From contig JBJHBY010000054.1 of the NCBI GenBank assembly GCA_050485745.1, positions 1 to 16,381 of the forward strand: DNA of 16,381 bases. The letters are read 5' to 3'. The notes beneath the pieces were generated by a model. The model saw only the letters and a list, made by a program, of their open reading frames with translations, searched no databases and had not been told where the DNA came from. Positions 1 to 6,235 of this stretch are shown in pieces (position 1 is the stretch's first letter; each line of letters opens with the position of its first letter). Origin of the DNA: JBJHBY01 sp050485745. GTDB taxonomy: Bacteria; Pseudomonadota; Gammaproteobacteria; Pseudomonadales; CAMLJR01. Made by a program: the position numbers and the translations under genes.

Positions 1-806
1 TCCCAGCCCTGGTCGAACTGGCCCTTGTAACGGTCGATCCAGGGCCGCGGCACCTGCAGCGGTGCGTGGGCGGCACCGGTGGAAAAGTACAGGAAGAACG
101 GCCGCTCCGGCGCCAGGGATTTTTGCAGCTTCATCCAGCGCGCCGCCTCCCCTGCCAGGTCCACAGTCAGGTGATAATCCTCTCCCGCGGGGCGTTGTAC
201 CGGCGTGGTGCCCCGGTACAGGGTGGGTTCGAACTGGTCGGTTTCGCCGCCGAGAAAGCCGTAGAAGGTCTCGAAGCCCTGCCCCACCGGCCAGCGATCA
301 AAGGGGCCAATGGGGGAAGCCTCGTCATTGGGAATCAAATGCCACTTGCCGAATACCGCGGTGCTGTAGCCGTTCTGGCGCAGCACTTCGGCGATGGTTG
401 CCGTCTCCGGTTCCAGGCGGCCCTGGTAGCCGGGCCAGGCATTGGAGGAATTGATTACCGCGCCGACGTTGGCTGCATGGGCGTCGCGGCCGGTCAGCAA
501 TGCGGCGCGGGTGGGGGAACAGATCGCGGTGGTGTGGAAGCGGTTGTAGCGCAGGCCGCGCTCCGCCAGATAGTCCAGGGTTGGCGTATGCGCCGGACCG
601 CCGAAGGTACTGGCGGCGCCGAAGCCGACGTCATCGAGAAGGATCACCACCACATTGGGCGCACCCTCGGGGGCCTGACGGCGCTCAATGGCGGGGGGGT
701 GTTCGCCAGCGATTATGGGGGTGCTGATGGCGATACCGGATATCGGCAGGCTCAAGGCCAGCAGAGCCAGGTGACTTCGCACCCGGTACCGGAGCGGGGT
801 TGTCAT
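1..806 (-). CDS. Sulfatase (arylsulfatase family), 3' end outside window
   Basis: The reading frame is open from ATG at 806 to the left edge, giving the first 268 residues; about half the protein is missing. A GGAGG Shine-Dalgarno lies about 7 bases upstream. Residues 11-33 form a Sec-type hydrophobic signal, so the enzyme is probably exported to the periplasm or cell surface. The metal-site motif LLDD (56-59) is followed by CSPTR (Cys96 to Arg100). That is the cysteine type of sulfatase signature, whose Cys is oxidised to formylglycine to become the catalytic residue. GKWHL (Lys154, His156) and STGAAHAP (His247) are further sulfatase active-site motifs. It resembles the complete sulfatase at 12663-15068 in the order of its motifs (GPFD.WP, GFLDGE/GFLGGE), so the two are probably paralogs. 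It starts 58 bases after the DUF3604 gene and is probably its operon partner. The class call is firm; the substrate is unknown. Confidence 0.93.
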   Translation of the reverse strand, partial: MTTPLRYRVRSHLALLALSLPISGIAISTPIIAGEHPPAIERRQAPEGAPNVVVILLDDVGFGAASTFGGPAHTPTLDYLAERGLRYNRFHTTAICSPTRAALLTGRDAHAANVGAVINSSNAWPGYQGRLEPETATIAEVLRQNGYSTAVFGKWHLIPNDEASPIGPFDRWPVGQGFETFYGFLGGETDQFEPTLYRGTTPVQRPAGEDYHLTVDLAGEAARWMKLQKSLAPERPFFLYFSTGAAHAPLQVPRPWIDRYKGQFDQGW

Positions 807-864
807 GGTGGATTCCTCCATTCGGGCCGTCATGTAGCGGGCAAGGTTTACAGAGTGGGCGTGC

Positions 865-2757
865 TCAATGATCCGCCGGCAGATACCAGATGGGCGATGT
901 ATAGGCCCGCTCCTGATGCACGCGCAGGGCGTCGTCGGCGAAACGCACGCCCAGGCGGTTCTCGTCATGGGCAACCCATCGGGGGGTGGGAATTTCCAGT
1001 ACACGCAGGTAATAGAATGCGGGCTGTGCGGGGTCGAAATCCGGATCTCGCCAGGTGGTGCTCAGCTGCACCGCACCAATCGTGTTCCGGTACTTCGCGC
1101 GCTCGACGTCGACACTGCTGCCCACCGCTGGCAGGCGGCCATCGGGCCCCGGTTCGCGGCCGTCTGACCAGACGACGTCATGCACGGTCTCGTGACTGTG
1201 GCCCTTCGCGTCCAGCCAGCCCTTGACCACCTGCACCCGATCAAGGTTTGCACCTTGTGAATCCTTCATGGCGGCGATGAGAAACACAGGAGCATCAGCG
1301 CCCGGAGTGGCGTGTAGCTCACCGCCCATTGGCACGCCCTGCTCGTAGCCAAGGCGGACATATTCCGGATGCAGGATGTCGCTGTCATCGAAGTGCCAGC
1401 CACCGAAAAAGCGCACGCTGATGCGTGGACCCGTGGTGGCATAAACCTCACGGCGCTGCAGGGCGTCGAAGATGGCTTCGCGGGTATTGTCCGTGGCCCA
1501 GATCGCGGCATAGCCCGAGGCGATCTGCTCCCAGTTGTAGACCACCACGTCGTCGGGGCCTGGTTCGTAGGACATCCAGTCCTCCGCATCGCCGCTGAAA
1601 GGCTCGGAGCGATAAACCATGAACGGGCGCTGGCTGCGTGCCGGCTTGCCGGGTTCCACGTTGGTACCCTTGCCCCAGAAGTTATTGTCATCGGCCGTGG
1701 CCAGGGAGGTATGGGCATCGCTGGAACCGATCATGCCGAAACGGTAAGGGTTGGCGCCGGTTCGCGCCTCCAGTTCCAGGCCCAGTCTGAGTGCGGAGCG
1801 TGCGTACTCGTACTGCAGCATCCATTCTTCCTTGGTGGCGAGGGAGCCGAGGTTGCCCCGGTCCCATGTGCCGAAATCGGCAAACTCATCGTTCGGTGAC
1901 AGGAACGGGTGCGCTTCACCATCTCCCTTGATTTGCGTCACCTCGATGACCGGCTCCCAGCGCAGACGCTGCTCCGCATAGGCGCGGTCGATGGGTTCGC
2001 CGCTGAAAGTACTTTCGGAAAACATCAGGCCATTGCTGACATTGCCATTGTGGGGGATGGCCAAAGCCGCACCGCCAGTCTGGTTTTCATAGTCTTCCAG
2101 GTACTGCCACAGATCCCTGGGGTCGTGACTGTCCAGGGCCGAATAGGGCAACACGCGCCGGGTCCGCTCGATACCGTCGCGGAAAATCACCACCCGGTGC
2201 AGGTTGTTGCCGCCGGGCATGGACGTCCACTCGAAACCCGCCAGCGCGGTGAATTGCCCTGGTGTGTTGGCGGCCTCGGCGGCCTCGAGGTAGCGCTGCC
2301 AGGCAGATTGCCGCACCGCGTCCACATCCAGGGACGCGGGCCGCCGGGCCGCCGGACCCTGGGTCAATGCCGCAAAGAATGCGGCCGCGAATTCGAAGGG
2401 TGGATATCGATCGGGTCGCCGGCTGATATGGGGCATCACACCGAGATACTCGGCGTGATCGGACACCACCAGAAAATCCAGTGGGCGTGCCAGTTGTGCG
2501 GTCATGCCGTTGTGGGCGGTCACCGCCTCGCCGCGGGCGAAGCGATATGCCTCCTCGGGCATCAGCCGGGTGTTGCCCATGCTGGCTGCATCGGCGGACA
2601 GCGCGGTGTGCAGATGGGTATCACCCCACAGCAAGCGTGTCGGCAGATCCCGACCCGCATCGGGAGGGCTGGCGCTGGCGACGCTGCCGAGCACCACCGT
2701 CAGCCCCAGGGTGGCCAGCGCCCTTGGCATGGCACTGATTCTGCGGGTCGGGTTCAT
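865..2757 (-). CDS. DUF3604 family protein, putative secreted PHP-like metal-dependent hydrolase
   Basis: This is a 630-residue protein with an N-terminal signal sequence (about residues 10-30). An in-frame ATG also exists at 2763, but the AGGAG box sits only 2 bases from it and 8 bases from the ATG at 2757, so I chose the latter. Visible motifs fit DUF3604 and resemble a PHP/amidohydrolase-type barrel. They are GDTHLHT (His48, His50), VSDHAEYLG (Asp100, His101), AIPHNGN (His236) and GSSDAHTS (Asp347, His349). These residues could ligate divalent metals; that is inference from motif spacing. Residues 430-445 (EAIFDALQRREVYATTGPRI) resemble the C-terminal end of such barrels. DUF3604 has no established reaction that I know of. 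The start is 11 bases from the TonB-receptor stop codon, so the two genes are almost certainly co-transcribed, with the sulfatase following. A role in processing the imported or desulfated compound is plausible but unproven. Confidence 0.9.
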   Translation of the reverse strand: MNPTRRISAMPRALATLGLTVVLGSVASASPPDAGRDLPTRLLWGDTHLHTALSADAASMGNTRLMPEEAYRFARGEAVTAHNGMTAQLARPLDFLVVSDHAEYLGVMPHISRRPDRYPPFEFAAAFFAALTQGPAARRPASLDVDAVRQSAWQRYLEAAEAANTPGQFTALAGFEWTSMPGGNNLHRVVIFRDGIERTRRVLPYSALDSHDPRDLWQYLEDYENQTGGAALAIPHNGNVSNGLMFSESTFSGEPIDRAYAEQRLRWEPVIEVTQIKGDGEAHPFLSPNDEFADFGTWDRGNLGSLATKEEWMLQYEYARSALRLGLELEARTGANPYRFGMIGSSDAHTSLATADDNNFWGKGTNVEPGKPARSQRPFMVYRSEPFSGDAEDWMSYEPGPDDVVVYNWEQIASGYAAIWATDNTREAIFDALQRREVYATTGPRISVRFFGGWHFDDSDILHPEYVRLGYEQGVPMGGELHATPGADAPVFLIAAMKDSQGANLDRVQVVKGWLDAKGHSHETVHDVVWSDGREPGPDGRLPAVGSSVDVERAKYRNTIGAVQLSTTWRDPDFDPAQPAFYYLRVLEIPTPRWVAHDENRLGVRFADDALRVHQERAYTSPIWYLPADH

Positions 2758-2768
2758 CGGCATCTCTC

Positions 2769-5195
2769 CTAGCGGTTGAAGGTATACACGATGTCGAGGC
2801 CATAGGTGGCCAGGGGCCCGAAGGCGTTGGAGGCAAAGCCGAGCTGGCCGAAATCGATGCCAAACTCGCGGTACTTCCTGTTGGTGATGTTACGCCCCCA
2901 GAGGGCCAGCTCCAGATGGCCGTATTCACCCAGTGGAATCTCCGCGAGGGATGCCCGGGCATTGATCAGGGTGAACGACGGGGCGCTGTCGTAGCGATTG
3001 AGTTGTGGGTGGAACGCCATCTCATCCGTGTACGTAGCGTCGAGGCGCAGGGTCAGGGCACCCCAGTGCATGGGCTCGAAGGCGTACTCGACGATACCTG
3101 ACGCAGACTGCCTGGGTGCAGAGCCCTTGGCCAGATTGGAGATATCCACGTTCTGGCCCAGGGGCAGGCCGGTCACCGGGTCCTGTGCCGAGGTGATGAA
3201 CTTCTTGAAATCTGTGTCCTGGTAGCCGTAGGACGCCATCAGACGCAGGCCGGCAGTGGGCAACCATATGGCTTCGACCTCAAAACCCGTGACGGTGGAC
3301 TTGCCCGCGTTGACGATGTTGGTGGAGGCGCCACCACTACCGGCATCGAACTGGGCGACCTGACGGTCGTCGTACACCATGTGGAATGCGGCGCCATTGA
3401 AACGCAGGCTGCGATCCAGCAGGTCGGTCTTCCAGCCAAACTCGTAGGATACAAGGTGCTCTTCATCGAAGGGCTGGCGGAAGGATTCAACGTTATTGGC
3501 GCGGATGTTGTAGCCGCCGGAGCGGTACCCGGTCGCGACCTTGCCGTAGACAGTGATGTCATCCGTCCAGGCGAAATTCAGGGTCAGGCTCGGGTTGAAG
3601 TTGCTCCAGTCCTCGTCATCCTTGACCGTTTGGAGTGTCGCGCTGGCGGCAGGCGATTGTGGTGTATCCCGCAGATTGTTGGTCAGGGTGGTTTCCTTGC
3701 GGTCCACCGTGTAGCGCAGCCCCAGGGTCAGGTCCAACCGGGGTGTCACGGTGTACGTGAAGTCACCGTAGATGGCCCAGGACTGGTTGTCGGTGCGGTA
3801 GTTGAGGAAGGGCTGCTGCACTACGATGCTGTTGCCCTGGTTGATGGCTTCCAGCGGAGTGCCAGCGACCGACAGTGCCGCGGGAACGACCAGGGTCTGG
3901 TTGCTGGCCTCCCTGCCTTTCTCCTCAAAATAGTAGAAGCCGGTGGTATAGCGCAGCTGGTCGTCGAACAGGCTGCCGATGAACTGGAACTCCTGGGTGA
4001 ACTGGCGCTGACCACTGCGCCCCCGGGCCTGGAAGATGGGAACCAGCTCTCCGGCCGCCACCGGCTGGGCACAGGAGCCCGTCAGAAAGTTGTAGCTCGC
4101 CTGGGGGCAGAGTGAGCCGTCGGCTGGCGCCGGGGCATAGCCCCAGTCGGGGTTGCCGCGGCGATCCCACTCTCTGTAACTGGTGATGGACTTGATCGTC
4201 AGTGCAGGGCTGGCATCCCATTCCAGGGTCAGGGCGTGGCTGTCGATGTCGGAGTAGGACTCATTGCTGGCGGTGCTGAGAACCGGAAGCGCGCTCTGGC
4301 GCCCGCGGCTGGCCAGCTGGGCCAGGGTGTCAAAAAAGGCGCCTCCGTAGTACGGGCTGGCGGGATTGGCGTGCAGGTCCCGCACATGGGTCAGCTGGTT
4401 GTTCTGCGCGCTGCTGTCGCGGCGTGACCAGTCGAAGCTGTAGTCTGCGCTGAAGGTATCGGTGGGCTCCCAGCGCAGCGCCAGGCGTGCGGCATCGGCC
4501 TGCGCGCTCCCCACTTCGGCTCCGGTGTGAAGGCTCTTGTACTCGCCGTTGCGGTTGGTGCGCAGGTAGCTGAGCTTGGCCGAGAAGTCCCCGAGCCGGG
4601 GTGTATCGATGGTGGTCTGCAGGCGGCTGCCGCGATTGTGTTGGGTTACCTGCTGGCGCAGGGCGAACTCGCCCCGGGGCTTTTGCGTGACGACGTTGAT
4701 GGCGCCACCGATGGTATTGCGACCGAACAGCGTGCCCTGGGGGCCGCGCAGCACCTCGATACGCTCCATGTCGACGATGTCGAACGCCATGCCGGCGACG
4801 CGCGCCAGGTAAACGCCGTCGACATAGACGCCGACCGTAGGCTCGACGGCGAGTGACGGCTCCGCTGAGTACAGGCCACGCAGGGCAATGGCGAAATTGT
4901 CGTCGCTGCCGGATTGTTTGCGCATTTCGAGATTGGGGGTGTAGCGGGCGATATCCCCCGCCTCACTGACACCGAGCATCTCGATGTCGTTGCGGGAGAA
5001 CGCCGACACCGAGACCGGGGTGTCCTGCAGGGACTCCTCCACGCGCCGCGCTGTCACCATAACCTCGTCGAGTGTTGTGGCGCGCCGGTCATAGGCCGTT
5101 GCGGCAGCGGAATCCTGGGCATGTCCTGCCCCACTGAGGCTGCCGGCGATTGCTCCCAGCAGGGCCACCCGCAACACATGATTTTTGTGGTTCAT
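2769..5195 (-). CDS. TonB-dependent outer-membrane receptor
   Basis: This is an 808-residue receptor. The frame extends upstream to 5324, but that extension crosses the promoter and operator region. The ATG at 5195 gives a clean signal peptide that ends GAGHA before Gln27, so I chose it. A TonB-box-like stretch (TLDEVMVTARR, residues 41-51) is followed by the plug domain, with LRGPQGTLFGRN and TIGGAINVVTQKP (about 149-173). After that comes a long 22-strand type barrel with alternating aromatic and polar residues, ending in VYTFNR. Such receptors use TonB-ExbBD energy to import large or scarce ligands, including siderophores, sugars, sterols and aromatics. No iron-transport partner is nearby. 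The adjacent DUF3604 and sulfatase genes suggest a sulfated organic ligand, which is inference. It is the first gene of the leftward operon and is divergent from a TetR regulator. A GGGGGA box lies about 10 bases before the start. Confidence 0.95.
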   Translation of the reverse strand: MNHKNHVLRVALLGAIAGSLSGAGHAQDSAAATAYDRRATTLDEVMVTARRVEESLQDTPVSVSAFSRNDIEMLGVSEAGDIARYTPNLEMRKQSGSDDNFAIALRGLYSAEPSLAVEPTVGVYVDGVYLARVAGMAFDIVDMERIEVLRGPQGTLFGRNTIGGAINVVTQKPRGEFALRQQVTQHNRGSRLQTTIDTPRLGDFSAKLSYLRTNRNGEYKSLHTGAEVGSAQADAARLALRWEPTDTFSADYSFDWSRRDSSAQNNQLTHVRDLHANPASPYYGGAFFDTLAQLASRGRQSALPVLSTASNESYSDIDSHALTLEWDASPALTIKSITSYREWDRRGNPDWGYAPAPADGSLCPQASYNFLTGSCAQPVAAGELVPIFQARGRSGQRQFTQEFQFIGSLFDDQLRYTTGFYYFEEKGREASNQTLVVPAALSVAGTPLEAINQGNSIVVQQPFLNYRTDNQSWAIYGDFTYTVTPRLDLTLGLRYTVDRKETTLTNNLRDTPQSPAASATLQTVKDDEDWSNFNPSLTLNFAWTDDITVYGKVATGYRSGGYNIRANNVESFRQPFDEEHLVSYEFGWKTDLLDRSLRFNGAAFHMVYDDRQVAQFDAGSGGASTNIVNAGKSTVTGFEVEAIWLPTAGLRLMASYGYQDTDFKKFITSAQDPVTGLPLGQNVDISNLAKGSAPRQSASGIVEYAFEPMHWGALTLRLDATYTDEMAFHPQLNRYDSAPSFTLINARASLAEIPLGEYGHLELALWGRNITNRKYREFGIDFGQLGFASNAFGPLATYGLDIVYTFNR

Positions 5196-5291
5196 AAAGG
5201 ATCTGTCCCCCAAATGACGAAAAAGAATTCTGGTGTCCGGGCTCGTCCCCTGCGCTTCGGTGCCGGAGCGCCTGGGCAAACCTCTGGTGAC

Positions 5292-5320
5292 TTGATACCA
5301 CTTTAAATCACATGATTCAA
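5292..5320 (-). promoter_or_regulatory. Candidate sigma70 promoter of the receptor operon
   Basis: On the minus strand, TTGAAT (5320-5315) is separated by exactly 17 bases from TATCAA (5297-5292). Each hexamer matches its consensus at four of six positions. Transcription would begin near 5285 and give a leader of about 90 bases before the ATG at 5195. The -35 box lies inside an operator-like dyad. The prediction rests on sequence alone. Confidence 0.5.
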
Positions 5321-5334
5321 TCACATGATCGAAT
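5306..5334. promoter_or_regulatory. Two overlapping operator-like dyads / direct repeat
   Basis: The decamer ATCACATGAT occurs twice, at 5307-5316 and 5320-5329. The first copy lies in a perfect dyad, AATCA-CA-TGATT (5306-5317). The second lies in a 20-bp dyad at 5315-5334 with the pattern ATTC-N-ATCA-NN-TGAT-N-GAAT, in which 8 of 10 pairs are symmetric. The dyads overlap the -35 box and spacer of the receptor promoter, where a bound repressor would block initiation. Binding by the adjacent TetR protein is the simplest guess. Confidence 0.6.
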
Positions 5335-5357
5335 AACGTGGTTCAATGACAGTGCAG

Positions 5358-5379
5358 GCGCTGGGGTATACTCCAGCGC
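5358..5379. promoter_or_regulatory. 22-bp palindromic operator over the -10 of the TetR gene
   Basis: Arms GCGCTGG and CCAGCGC flank a central GTATAC, with one mismatched pair between each arm and the core, so 10 of 11 base pairs are symmetric. The TATACT within it (5367-5372) is a good -10 box on the plus strand and would start transcription about 25 bases before the GTG of the TetR gene. No convincing -35 box precedes it. Length and symmetry are typical of TetR-family operators, so autoregulation is likely. Which protein binds is inference. Confidence 0.65.
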
Positions 5380-5404
5380 GTTGACTCGGGCGGGGTGAGG
5401 CAGA

Positions 5405-6082
5405 GTGACGCAGCGCGGAGCGGCAAAGAGCAAGCGCAGCCAGGTCAGGCGGGGAGAGGCGCGTGAGCGTCTGCTCACTTCGGCGCGCGAGCTCATCACC
5501 GCCCGGGGCATCGACGGGGTCTCGATCCGGGCCATCAATGCCGCCGCCGGTGTCAGCCCCGGGATCCTGCATTATCACTTTGGCAATCTGGATGAGCTGG
5601 TTCTGGCCCTGCTCGGCGAGTTTATGGGCCCTCTCATGCTGGAGCGCGTGGATATGCTGCAGCACTGCCGGGAGGAGGGGCGCTCTCTCGATACCCGCGT
5701 ACTCGCGGAGGTCCTGGTGATGCCCCTGGCCCGGCTGGCTATCTACGGCGGAGCCACGGGCTACGGCCATGTGCGCCTTCTGGCGCGGCTCTATGCTGAC
5801 CGCAGCGCGGTGCTGGAGCAGGCCAACACCCGTTGGGCCAGTGAATTCAACGAAACCATCTTCGCGGCTCTGAGTGAGTTGTTCCCGAAGGTCTCCAGCG
5901 TGGAGCTGGCGCTGCGCCTCGACATGGCCGGCCAGGCCGAATTGCGTGGCTTGTCCGCATTGCACCAACCACCCCTGGACTGGCAGGTGCGACGTGGATT
6001 GAGCGAAGGCATTGACCCCTGGGAGAGGGTTCGCATCATCACCGACTTCGTCGCCGCCGGCCTGGCGGGGGCTCGGGCCTGA
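5405..6082 (+). CDS. TetR family transcriptional regulator (divergent from receptor operon)
   Basis: This is a 225-residue protein starting at GTG with GAGG four bases upstream. No better in-frame start precedes the DNA-binding domain. Residues 20-66 form the TetR N-terminal helix-turn-helix domain (RLLTSARELITARG, then AINAAAGVSPGILHYHFGN as the recognition segment, then LDELVLALL). The remaining roughly 155 residues are the helical ligand-binding and dimerisation part and carry no recognisable ligand signature. The basic N-terminal tail (residues 4-22) is slightly longer than usual. The gene is divergent from the receptor-DUF3604-sulfatase operon and shares a 209-base intergenic region with it that contains three dyads. 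It is therefore probably the local repressor, released by a substrate or degradation product. The family call is firm; the target assignment is contextual. Confidence 0.92.
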   Translation: MTQRGAAKSKRSQVRRGEARERLLTSARELITARGIDGVSIRAINAAAGVSPGILHYHFGNLDELVLALLGEFMGPLMLERVDMLQHCREEGRSLDTRVLAEVLVMPLARLAIYGGATGYGHVRLLARLYADRSAVLEQANTRWASEFNETIFAALSELFPKVSSVELALRLDMAGQAELRGLSALHQPPLDWQVRRGLSEGIDPWERVRIITDFVAAGLAGARA

Positions 6083-6092
6083 CAGGTCGCCA

Positions 6093-6133
6093 GGCTCTCC
6101 CGGTTCTCCCGGGTGTCGTTTCGAGCCTCTCCC
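6093..6133 (+). other. Stem-loop-prone CTCTCCC-repeat spacer 3' of the TetR gene
   Basis: Within the 153 bases between the regulator and the phytochrome gene, GGCTC (6093-6097) can pair with GAGCC (6123-6127). Inside that, CCCGG (6099-6103) pairs with CCGGG (6109-6113). There is no U-run after the stem, so this is at best a weak terminator. The heptamers CTCTCCC (6095, 6127) and TTCTCCC (6104) belong to the GGGAGA-type motif seen in two other spacers. Confidence 0.35.
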
Positions 6134-6235
6134 GCGTAGTCCCTGAATGGATAGGTTATGCTGGGCACTCGGCAGATCGGGGTCGCCGTGGTGGCAATCC
6201 GGGTGATCGGCCATTAATACCCGTGAGTCTTACCC

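Noticed and set aside
66..1226. Long plus-strand open frame antisense to the left sulfatase and DUF3604 genes
   Set aside because: It lies opposite two well-supported genes, its translation is low-complexity Gly/Arg/Ala-rich with no motif, and such shadows are expected at this GC content.
5196..5324. N-terminal extension of the TonB receptor to 5324
   Set aside because: It would put 43 non-signal residues before a good signal peptide and would overlap the promoter and operator dyads.
5307..5329. CRP/FNR site suggested by TCACA/TGTGA words
   Set aside because: No pair of half-sites has the TGTGA-N6-TCACA spacing; TCACA at 5321 has ACATG where TGTGA is required.
5321..6214. 297-residue minus-strand frame opposite the first TetR gene
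   Set aside because: It is a shadow of the TetR gene. The plus-strand product has a clear HTH domain, and the minus frame has none and runs across intergenic dyads.
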